A DNA stretch of 64,000 nt from Chondrus crispus (taxonomy: Eukaryota; Rhodophyta; Florideophyceae; Gigartinales; Gigartinaceae): NCBI RefSeq assembly GCF_000350225.1, contig NW_005179131.1:257283-321282 (forward strand), read 5' to 3'. Position 1 is the first letter of the stretch. The number at the start of each line of letters is the position of its first letter. The notes beneath the pieces are model-generated. The model was not told the DNA's origin. It saw nothing but the letters and a program-made list of their open reading frames with translations, and did not search any database. Below are positions 53,810 through 62,419 of this stretch, piece by piece. The translations under genes and the position numbers were made by a program.

Positions 53810-54403
53810 TGTAGTATAATCACCCCCAACGACGACAGGGTGAGTACTGACAGTTCGGAAAGACCCCGATCGGCGGGAAGATAGAAGCACAGCCCACCCA
53901 CGGTACCGAGCACGGGCTCGAGGTAGCGGTGGTAGAGCGGGATTGGGGAGGACGCGCGCACGCGCGAGCGGTTCTACGCCTCGACGCCCCGGAGCGGTAC
54001 TGGGTGACCATCCAGTACCGACGGGCGGAGGCGGAGCCGGCTCGTGGGCGTGCTACGCGCGTCCTCAACCCGCGCGCAGTGCGACTCCTAGGTAAAACGG
54101 ACGGAAGTACCTAAAAGTAAGCGGGCGGACCAAGGTGGAGGATCCTTGACAAGTCCGTGCTTGTCGTCCTCCACCGCCGGCGGTCCGCTCATATTTAATG
54201 TACATTGTAGTCTATCATAACTCTACAGTAGTGCCCCGGTCTACCGACACTGTAACGCTGTCAGCCGGCGGGGCTGACAGTCCACGTGTAGTACGCGTCC
54301 CGTACACGTGGAGGACACGTGTGTGCGCGCATGGCTGTAAGGCTCGTTGCCTCTCTGTCCTTGATCCAATCCTAATCTAATTTCCGTTTGGGGTTATACC
54401 ACA
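53810..54403 (-). repeat. 3' LTR of gypsy A, 594 bp
   Basis: TGTAGTATAA...TTATACCACA. Related along its length to the solo LTRs at 36314 and 44439; carries the conserved hairpin (53995-54020) and three CACGTG sites (about 54281-54320). Confidence 0.9.
53995..54020. ncRNA. Conserved LTR-A hairpin, copy 3
   Basis: CGGTACTGG / CCAGTACCG arms, 8-nt loop, enclosed by the outer helix GCCTCGACGCCC / GGGCGGAGGC. Confidence 0.55.
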
Positions 54404-54404
54404 T

Positions 54405-54437
54405 CACCCCCCCTCAAGAGTGAACGTCCGCGTTCAC
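54405..54437 (-). promoter_or_regulatory. 3' polypurine tract of gypsy A with duplicated pol tail
   Basis: Element strand: GTGAACGCGGACGTTCAC, then CTCTTGAGGGGGGG next to the LTR. The same block is at 59396-59427, where it encodes the last pol residues, stop codon and a purine tract. Confidence 0.75.
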
Positions 54438-54497
54438 TCCTGAGGCTTGTAGAACCTGTCCGTCCCACTCCCTGAACCCTCACCAGCACCGCCGAGG

Positions 54498-56855
54498 GTG
54501 GACAAACTCCCGCTCCACTTTGCGCTGTCCCATTCCTTCCCCGACAGTCCCGACCGATCATCTCCGCTCCGTGCTATCGGCCGTCCTATCATGGCCGACT
54601 CGACCTCTCTTCCTCCTCCGCCTCGGCCTCCGCTCGAGGGCGGCGGCAAACCCGTGGCGGCCGGCGCGTCCGTCGTCGCGATTCCTTTGCCGAGCGGGGT
54701 CGGGTCATCGAGCGCGTCCCCTGGATCGCGAGAGGACGACATCGCTCTGACTCGTACGGCCCCGCTGGCTCCGCTGGCTTTCCAGAAGTCCTGTTCCCGC
54801 TCCACGACCGTCTCCGTGGAGCTGGTGGCCCCTCCCGTGGGGCCACCCAAACCAGTTATCGCGTTCCGTCCGGCTGCCCCTTCGGCCCCAGCGGCCGACG
54901 TCCTTCCCGTTGCGCATTCGGACGTCGCGCGCGACCACGCCGCTCCTGACGGCGCGTCCTTTGGCCGTCGTCCTCCTGTACCTCCCCCCTCCTCTTCCGG
55001 TCGGGAGGGGGAGGTGGCCTCTGCCACGCGGTGGTTCGGGGTTCCGTCTTCCGATGCCCCACTGCTCTCCGTCGACGAGCTGCAGTACCCTTGGTCGCGC
55101 AGGGGCCGTTCGGGGGTCACCGTAGCGGAGGTGATCTCGTGCGGGTGGCTTCGGTCCGATCTCGCCCTCGTGTTCAAAGTATACGAGGCGGGCGGCCTCG
55201 AAGAAGCGTCTTCGGCCCTTCGTCGCTTAATGGCCGAAGGCGGCGGGGTCGGCTACCAGCTCCCGGACAACCTGCCGGGCGACCGTACATTCGTGTACAG
55301 TGTTGCGGAGGTCATCTACGTTGATCGTATGGGGGCGTTCCTGTCCGGGTCGGTGCGGGTAGACCCCCCACGCTTCGTGCTGTCGGAGTTGGCGGGGTTG
55401 TACGTCTCGCCACGCCCCTACGCCTTCACCAAGCCCCTCGTGACTCTACAGAAGTCCTCGTGTTCCTTGATGCGGCTATATGCCGTGGGTTTCGCTCACC
55501 ACGATTGGTCCGCATACAAGAGAGACGACGAGGGGGACGGTCGCGTCGTCCCATCCGCTGCCTTTGCGTCCGGCTTGACAGTGGGGGATTTTCCAGCTCT
55601 CCCCGTGAGCGTGCGGGAGAGCTTTCCTTCACTAGGGGTACACCCCCTTCTGCCTCCCATCCTGAAGTATTTTGGCATCGCGTGCGCCGACCTACAGCAT
55701 CCAGCCCACTCGCAGCTCGCTTACAACTATGAGCGCGAGTGGGCGTGGTCCGTATGCTGCGCCTTCATGTCGGAGGTTTACATGAACAAGCGGGCGTTCG
55801 TTCAGCCCGGCCGCACGGTTGCGTTCGTGAGGCGCGTTGCGTCGGGCCTTCCCGACGTCGCGCTGCATCCGTCCGAGCACGGGTCCAGTCACGCCCCTTG
55901 GACATTCGGCCATGCCATTAGCCTCATGGACCGCGCCAGCGAATTCACCCCTCGGAACCACCGTTCGTGGATGGACTATAAGACCGGAGCTCGCAGCTCC
56001 TATCTCACGTACGATCCCACGGCGGACGCCTTCGTGGCACGCTCTCCCCTCGTGCCGCCGGTCTCCGGCAACGCGCAGCCGAGGGGAGGGGTCGGGTCTG
56101 AGCATCGGCGCGGGCGCCGTAAACGCTACAGGGACCTCGACGCCGTGGCCGTGGACTCCGTTGGCACCGCGAACCTCTTTCGGCCGACGTCGGTCGTCGG
56201 CCGTGGTCCTGTAGGGGACCCTGTCTCTGCAGCGACTGTCCTTCCCATCCCACCGCTCGATGCGGTGGGGCAGGACAAGCCGCGGGGGCGTCCCGTACGC
56301 GAGCTGGTGCTCCCCCACGGGGAGCTGGCGGCGTCCCTAAAGGTAGTGCGGGCGTCAGGCGTGGCCAGCAGGCGCGGTTGGACCGTAGGCGGGTTGGTCG
56401 ATACCCTGGCTGACTGGTTCCTCACTCGGAGTGATGAAGCGCGCGGTCTACGTGACGACCTAGCGACGCGCTCCGCGGAACTGCAGCGATTCAGCCGTGA
56501 GCTAGGGTCCGTGCGCGAGGCGTCCGAGCGCCAAGCCGCGGCCTACGAGCGGGCAGTGTACGATCACGAGCGCTATCGATGCGAGCGCGACCGCTTGCGT
56601 TCGGCTCAGTCGGCGCCCCTGCCGGCGGGTGGTGCTCCTCGCGCCCCGACAACCTCTACCATCCGTGACCGGTACGCCGAGTACGAGCCTGACCCTCGCC
56701 CGGCCCGAAACTGGGCGGGCGGTGAGGGTATGACTCGTGTCGCCATGCCCTCCTTGGCGCATATGGACGCCGAATTACCCCGGCACCCGGGGTATTGTCC
56801 TCCGAACAACCATGGATCAGGGGCCCGCGTGCCCTCGAACGACGCGAGCGGCTAA
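54498..56855 (+). CDS. Antisense ORF of gypsy A, 785 aa, unknown function
   Basis: Intact frame on the strand opposite to gag-pol, about 95 bp inside the 3' LTR. An alternative start is the Met at 54591 (MADSTSL). Residues about 30-190 are Pro/Ser/Ala-rich and disordered. About 190-510 form a folded-looking domain with many aromatics (CGWLRSDLALVFKVYEAGG; HSQLAYNYEREWAWSVCCAF; RNHRSWMDYKTGARSSYL). A basic linker (RRGRRKRYRDLD) may be nuclear. About 640-705 predict a coiled coil (ELQRFSRELGSVREASERQA). No enzyme motif or membrane span was recognised. It shows no evident similarity to the gypsy C antisense protein. Its length without stops argues for selection or recent origin. Confidence 0.7.
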   Translation: MDKLPLHFALSHSFPDSPDRSSPLRAIGRPIMADSTSLPPPPRPPLEGGGKPVAAGASVVAIPLPSGVGSSSASPGSREDDIALTRTAPLAPLAFQKSCSRSTTVSVELVAPPVGPPKPVIAFRPAAPSAPAADVLPVAHSDVARDHAAPDGASFGRRPPVPPPSSSGREGEVASATRWFGVPSSDAPLLSVDELQYPWSRRGRSGVTVAEVISCGWLRSDLALVFKVYEAGGLEEASSALRRLMAEGGGVGYQLPDNLPGDRTFVYSVAEVIYVDRMGAFLSGSVRVDPPRFVLSELAGLYVSPRPYAFTKPLVTLQKSSCSLMRLYAVGFAHHDWSAYKRDDEGDGRVVPSAAFASGLTVGDFPALPVSVRESFPSLGVHPLLPPILKYFGIACADLQHPAHSQLAYNYEREWAWSVCCAFMSEVYMNKRAFVQPGRTVAFVRRVASGLPDVALHPSEHGSSHAPWTFGHAISLMDRASEFTPRNHRSWMDYKTGARSSYLTYDPTADAFVARSPLVPPVSGNAQPRGGVGSEHRRGRRKRYRDLDAVAVDSVGTANLFRPTSVVGRGPVGDPVSAATVLPIPPLDAVGQDKPRGRPVRELVLPHGELAASLKVVRASGVASRRGWTVGGLVDTLADWFLTRSDEARGLRDDLATRSAELQRFSRELGSVREASERQAAAYERAVYDHERYRCERDRLRSAQSAPLPAGGAPRAPTTSTIRDRYAEYEPDPRPARNWAGGEGMTRVAMPSLAHMDAELPRHPGYCPPNNHGSGARVPSNDASG

Positions 56856-57089
56856 CCACGCGGTCTGGTCGTCAACCGCGCGGATCCCTTCGTCCCTTCG
56901 TCAGCGAGACGAAAGAAGGGGGCCGCGGGTCCGTCGCCGGACCACAGTAAAACTGTTTTCCTGGTTACGAGTTCTTTGCGTCGGTCTTTTTCTTCCAATT
57001 TCCCTTCGCGTCCTCGTTTCTTAGTACCCCCACCCCTTCTGTCTCCACGACGCGGAGGACGAAGGGGCGTAGCGTTCGGGGTTCGTCTT

Positions 57090-58255
57090 ATGCCTGGCGC
57101 CCCTCGCCGTGCCGGGGCGAGGGCTCAGCGCGCTGTATTGGTCTTATCCGCCCGGTGCTCCTTGCCATGCAGAAGCGAGGGCGCCGTGCGCGCGACGATC
57201 GCATTTCTTCGCGTCCCTCCCCCTTCGGGGAGAGGGCAACGCGCGCAGAGTTCGTCTTATCTTTCGGGCGCCTCTCGCCCTCCGGGAGCGAGGGTGCAGT
57301 GCCGAACGGAGGTCCTTATCTGTCGCGCGTCCCTCGCCATTCGGGGCGAGGACGCGCGCTGCGGTCGTCCTTCTGGAGGCCTCTCGCCGTCGGCGGCGAG
57401 GGCGTGCGAGGACGCGAAGTCCGTTTTCTATCTGGCGTACCTCGCCTTCGTGGGGGGGCGCTCCGGGGCCTGTGCCTCTGGCGCTGGCGGTCGGTACCGC
57501 CCCCCGTCGTACTGTAGACTTGCCGGCCTTTGCCACCGATGGCGAGGGCGCGGCGCGCGACGACGCGCGACGACGATCCTTATCCTTGTCGGCCCTCACC
57601 ACCGATTGGGAGGGCGCGGCGCGCAACGTCGCGCGACGACGATCGTGGTAGTGCCTGGGCCTCGCAAGCTCGGCCCGCGGCGCTCCCCGAGGACTTTTTC
57701 CGGCGCTCCTCGCGCTCCGGCTTCTTTCCCGCGCGCACCCCTCGCCATCGGGGCGAGGGTGCGGACGCGTGGACGTACTTAATCTTCTTTGCGCGCGCCC
57801 CCCGCCATCGGGGCGAGGGTGCGAACGCGCCGAAACTTCTTCTTCTTCGCTAGCGGCCCCCTCCATCGGTTGCGGGGGCGCAAGCGCACGGCGAACGTCT
57901 TCTTGTCTGCGCCCTTCGCCATTGGGGAGAGGGGGCGGGCACTCTACGAACGTTCCTTTCTTTTTTGCGCGCCCCTCGCCATCGGTGGCGAGGGCGTGAC
58001 GCGGACCGCATCCGCCTTCTTGTCCGCGCGCCCCTCCGCTGTCCGGTGGCGGGGGCGCAGCGTGTGGACTTCGTCATATCCTTCGGGCGCCCCTCGCCAT
58101 TCGAGGGTGAGGGCACAAACACCTGAAGGCGGTTCTTGTCCTTCGCGTCCCTCGTCATTCGAGGCGGGGTCGCGGCGCGCAGCGCGCGTTCTCCTTCAAT
58201 CCTCTCGCGTCCCTCGCCATTCGGGGCGAGGGCGCAGCCTTCGCGGCTGCCCAAA
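57090..58255. repeat. Minisatellite of hairpin units, about 60 bp each
   Basis: About 19 imperfect units. Most have a stem-loop of the form CCCTCGCC-AT(T)C-GGGGCGAGGG followed by a T-rich spacer with CTTCTT or CTTATC. Units vary in the stem but often keep complementarity (for example CCCCGCCATCGGGGCGAGGG). Frames on both strands stay open through it by composition only. It lies between the antisense ORF and pol in gypsy A. Confidence 0.8.
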
Positions 58256-59395
58256 GTAGACGGTGGTGGTTTGTATCCCGCTCGTCGGGGCGTGTCGATC
58301 GTGCGACACGCGCTCGGCGCCGTGCACGTGCAATCCGTGCCACCCCTCTGCCCAGGGCAATGTCCACCACTCAATATTTTGGTTTCGGGGTACGGCGGCG
58401 GTGTCGACGACGCCGCTATCCGGCGGCCAATCTCGGACGGTGCCGCCGGGAATCTGCGTGTTCGGAGCCCTGCTTCGTTGGCGCCTTCGCCGAGTGTGTC
58501 CCCCTCATGGTGTTGTAATGTCCGTCTGAAGGGTCGAGTCGGGCTACGTTTGGCCATCCCGCGGGGCATTGCGTGTCTCGTATGCCAACGTGCGTACGTT
58601 CGCCTACGTGAGTTGCCCATTTTTCCCCCGATTAATTTTCCGTTAATTTTTCCCTTCCCGTGGTGGCGGATTGACACCGAGCGAGCGGTGCGCTGCGTGT
58701 GGTTGCCGCACTGTACGACAAGTGTCCCCATTTCTTCTCATTTTTTCACACCTCATCCGCCGGTGGTGCTGTCGAGACCGGGTCGGGGGTATGACAGTGT
58801 AGTTTTCTCCTTGCCCCAATTTTCGCGTATTAGCCGTTGGCGGAGCTGCTCGTTGTCTCATCCGGGACCCCCATCCTCACGAGCCACAGTGACTCTCGGT
58901 CTCTACGCTCCGCCTTTCAGCTCCTCTCCGCAACTTGCAACACCTTGTATTGCTTAACCCCTTCCGAGTTCCGGGGCTCAGGTGCCGTATGGAGGCGATC
59001 GCCGTTCGGGCTCCGCCCGCGTTACGAACCTCCAGTGCGGGGTACTGTACGTGGTACCGCTTCCTTCCGCAATCGTGTCTTATCATGCCAAGGGCTCCCG
59101 TGATTCTCCCGGGGGTTGCCTCAGACGTCGGACCTCTCCTCGCCGCTGTGATCGGACTTAACGGAACGTCCGGTGACCCTGTTCGGGGGGAGTGTCCGAC
59201 CTTTCAGCTCCGGAAGGGGTATTCGCCTTCCCTTCGAGCTCTGCGTCCTCGTATTGTCGGTCACTGCGGGGTCGGGATCCTTGCTGGCAGTCCGTACTGC
59301 CTCGCCTTTACGTCGTGCGTCCTTGAGTTTCGGAAGTCAAATACGGCTTGACTTCTGTGCGGTCCTCACGTCAACCGTAACGAAGCGGTTGAGGG
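58256..59395. other. No supported gene (gypsy A 3' module)
   Basis: Overlapping GC-rich frames on both strands without domain. This is the spacer between the minisatellite and pol. Confidence 0.4.
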
Positions 59396-59427
59396 CCCCC
59401 CTCTCAAGCGTGAACGTCCGCGTTCAC
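59396..59427 (-). promoter_or_regulatory. Internal polypurine tract at the gypsy A pol terminus
   Basis: Element strand GTGAACGCGGACGTTCAC, GCTTGAGAGGGGGG. It contains the pol stop codon (59404-59406) and is duplicated next to the 3' LTR. Confidence 0.7.
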
Positions 59428-61537
59428 GTCAGACGTGAGGTCCCTGCCGGTGCGTCTCCGGAGGCGTTGGGCGTAACGAGACACCAACTCCTCCGGAACG
59501 TGAGTCCGGGCGGTCCATGTGGGCGTGTCGTAATCCGCCCACTTGATGAGGAACTCGATTGTTCCGTCCTCCACGGCTCGATGCCGGAGTAATCGTTCCA
59601 CGGCATACTGCGTGCCCTCGGTGACCTTGTCGGCAAGGTCACTTGGGGTTGTCGTACTCGCCCGTGGCGCGCCCGTCGGTGGTGGCGCGTACACCCAGCG
59701 GTCTGCGGAGACGCGCTCGGTGACACCATCACGATCGATCGTGATGGTTCGCCGGTCGTGGGCGAGTACCCGGTATGGCCCAACGGCGGGCGACGCGAGT
59801 TTGTTAGACGTCTTTGCCCCATCGGTGGGGTTCAGGTAGACGTAATTACCTGTCTTGATACGTGCGTTGAGCCGTCTGACGCGCTTATCGAAGTCGCGCT
59901 TGTACCGAGCCTGCGTCCGGCGCAGGCTCCCGTACGCCTTCTGGATCGTGTCGTCCAACGTCTTGAGGAACTCAGCGCGCGCGTTGCCCCTATCCAACGG
60001 GCGCGCGTCACCGTCGGCTCTACGTAGAGAGAACTCCGGCGGGAGTCGGCTGAGGACGAGCTCGAAGGGCGTGGTACTCGTCGTACGATGTACGTGGGAG
60101 TTGTACGCGTACGTGAGCGGCCCCACGTACACGTCCCAGTCGTCCTGATGTTCGCCGACGTAATTGCGTAACAACGAAGCGATCGTCAGGTTGTATCGCT
60201 CGACCTGCCCGTTCGTCTGGGGGTGGTACGCCGAAGCGTACAAGTTCGTCACCCCCAGGACACGGCACGTGCTTTGGAAGAACTTCGCGTTAAACTGCGG
60301 TCCGTTATCCGACAGTAGCGAGCGTGGGACGCCGTATTTAAATACCCACGCGTCGCAGAACGCGACGGAGACCGTGTACGCGGTTACGGTCCGCAGTGCC
60401 ACAACTTGAGTCAGCTTGGTGAAACGGTCCGTAATTACGAGAAGGAACCGTTTCCCTGCTTTCGTCTTGGGTAGCGGTCCCAAGATGTCGATGGCGAGGC
60501 TCTCAAGCGGCCGTGTTGCCGGAAACAACTTCAAACGGTTGAGGTGTTTCCGCAACTTAACACGGTTCATCGCGCAGGTTCGGCACCCTCGCACCGTAGC
60601 TGCGACATCTGCTGCGAGATGGGGCCAGTAGTACTCGCGACGGAGCGCGAAGTACATACGGTTCTGGCCTGGGTGCCCCGCGATGGTTGGTGTGTGGCAG
60701 AGCTGGAGAAGCCGAGCCCGTAGCGTCCGTGGCACCACGACCTGCACGATGTCAGGGTCGAAGGGGTGTCTCCGTTTGAGCACTCCGTGGTGGTCCTCGA
60801 ATAACGCGGAGTCCCGGGACTCTGACTGTCGTGCCAGTACGGTCTGGCAGAAGTCATCCACGCGTTGCTCTTTGGCTATCTCCTCTAACGTAAGAGAGGC
60901 CGGGAGGTCGTCCTGCGGAGGGGCGACCGTGGAGGCGGGCGCGCCAACTTCGGGTTGTTCGGCGCGCTCGATGTCGACAGCGTCGAACTCGTCGTTCTCC
61001 TCCCAGAACGAGGTGGGTCCTTCAAGAGCGGGGGCCTCGTCGTAGCCCCTCGGCTCGTCGCGCGTACGGACGCGCGAACCTCTTCGCGATCCGGCTCGGT
61101 TCCTTGTTGTCACGAAGAAATGGACGGCCTTGTGATCGCAGCTCGCGGTACAGACGTGGTCCGCGAGCTCGTCCGACATGTCACGGACGGTCGTACCCGC
61201 ATCGAAGGTGGGAATGTCGTCATCCACCTCGACGACTGGGCGAGGGTCGCCGGTGACCCTTGGCGACACGAGGCGTGACAGGGCATCGGGCACCTGGTGC
61301 ACGCGCCCGGGGCGGTACTGGATGGTGAAGTCGTATTCCGCCAACCGCAGTCGCCACAGGGTAAGCCTTCCCGAGCTCTCCGTGAGGGACATAAGCCATC
61401 GGAGGGCATCATGGTCCGTCCGGACGGTGAACTTGGTACCTTCGATGTACGGCCGTAGTGTGCGTACGGCCCACACTACGGCAAAGCACTCGCGTTCCGT
61501 AGCGCTGTAGTTGCGCTCACTATCGGACAGTGAGTAC
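59404..61537 (-). CDS. Gypsy A pol: RNase H (partial), integrase, chromodomain
   Basis: The open frame continues upstream into the nested LTR, but element sequence starts at 61537. RNase H: ERNYSATERECFAVVWA, RTDHDALRWLM and HQVPDALSRLV; the first Asp region is cut off. Integrase: LCHTPTIAGHPGQ and CRTC (zinc), LAIDILGPLP, LSDNGPQFNAKFF and HPQTNGQVERYNL (Asp-Asp-Glu). Chromodomain: YAVERLLRHRAV and FLIKWADYDTPTW. There are no stops in about 710 codons, so the pol part was intact when it was disrupted. Confidence 0.93.
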
Positions 61538-62129
61538 TGTGGTATAACTACCTTCGTCCCGACCACTCGGAACGAGGGGGGTTAGAGGTAAGGGAGCGCG
61601 CGACGCTGGGTAACCCACACGAGCGCGAACCGTACGGAAGGACTCGAAAAGAGGGAAGGCTCACGTGGCCGGTGACGCGCAGCCGGTCGGTGGTGTCAGA
61701 TCCGGACGGCCGGTCACGGGTTAGAAGCCTGAGACTTAGAGGTAAAACCGGACGGAGTTAGCAAAAAGCCGTAAAGGGAAGGGAGGCGAGTCTGCCCCGG
61801 TTTACTGGAACGGGGCAGGTGCCCCTGGTCTTAACCCCTCAGTGGGACGCCAGGACACCTGTCCCGCTACAGTAGCTGTTACATACTGTATACCAGCTAC
61901 TGTACTAAATTGGCTAATTTGTGCCATTAACCACTAATTGCTAATTACTTACCGGATGGTCGCACACGTGTGCCCGTGGCCACGGCCGGCGCCAACGGTT
62001 GTGTCACGTGTACGCCGTGGAGGTACTACTGTGCTCGCAGCGGGCGCGTGCACGATTACTACAGTAGTAACCGCCCGTCTCGGGGGTTCTCATCTCCCAC
62101 CGGGGGTCGCGGTGTGAAGTTGTACCACA
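61538..62129 (-). repeat. 3' LTR of gypsy C, 592 bp
   Basis: TGTGGTATAA...TTGTACCACA. Shares with the gypsy B LTR the ends, a GGTTTAC...CCCGGTGCCCC-like block, TACAGTAGCTGT(T)ACATACTGTA and CACGTG sites, but is clearly diverged. Confidence 0.85.
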
Positions 62130-62147
62130 GACCCCCTTCCTTACTTC
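62130..62147 (-). promoter_or_regulatory. Polypurine tract of gypsy C
   Basis: Element strand AAGTAAGGAAGGGGGTC next to the 3' LTR. Confidence 0.6.
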
Positions 62148-62285
62148 GCGACACGTCCTCGTCGCGGCCGGGGGTTGACATGACCGGCTGGCAGGGTGTC
62201 CCATCCGTACGGAGAAGTCCGCGCCGACCACGGGGGCGCGGGCGGGCTGCGGCCAACTCCATGGGGGAGCCCATGGAGTTTTTGG

Positions 62286-62292
62286 TATTTAA
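62286..62292 (+). promoter_or_regulatory. TATA-like box for the gypsy C antisense gene
   Basis: TATTTAA on the plus strand, 134 bp upstream of the ATG at 62420; counterpart of TATATAA at 13746 in gypsy B. Confidence 0.45.
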
Positions 62293-62419
62293 CCGCGTCG
62301 GATCCCCTGGCGCGGCAATGGGTCCCCTCACGCTTTCCTTTTCTCCCACCTCACTTCACACCACGCACCCCATTACCTCCACTTCCAAATCTCGCCCCCT
62401 CCTACCGTCCTCCCCCCGC

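Larger units (their letters stand above)
53810..61537 (-). mobile_element. Ty3/gypsy chromovirus 'gypsy A', 3' part up to the nested insertion
   Basis: 3' LTR (53810-54403), a 5-kb module with an antisense ORF and a hairpin minisatellite, and pol from RNase H to chromodomain (59404-61537). It is interrupted at 61538 by another LTR element, so gag, protease, RT and the 5' LTR lie outside the window. The insertion cut the copia RT frame; the left flank is AGGAG, but the other flank cannot be seen. Confidence 0.9.

Noticed and set aside
54434-55177. Minus-strand frame of 247 codons opposite the gypsy A antisense ORF
   Set aside because: Low-complexity Gly/Arg/Ser product mirroring the Pro/Ser-rich start of the plus-strand ORF; no domain.
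57090-58255. CRISPR-like array
   Set aside because: The units are imperfect, GC-rich and lack unique spacers of constant length; the context is a eukaryotic retrotransposon.
56976-58731. Several long overlapping frames on both strands with Arg/Pro/Ser-rich products
   Set aside because: They follow the 60-bp minisatellite, and the open frames on both strands come from GC composition and repeat structure.
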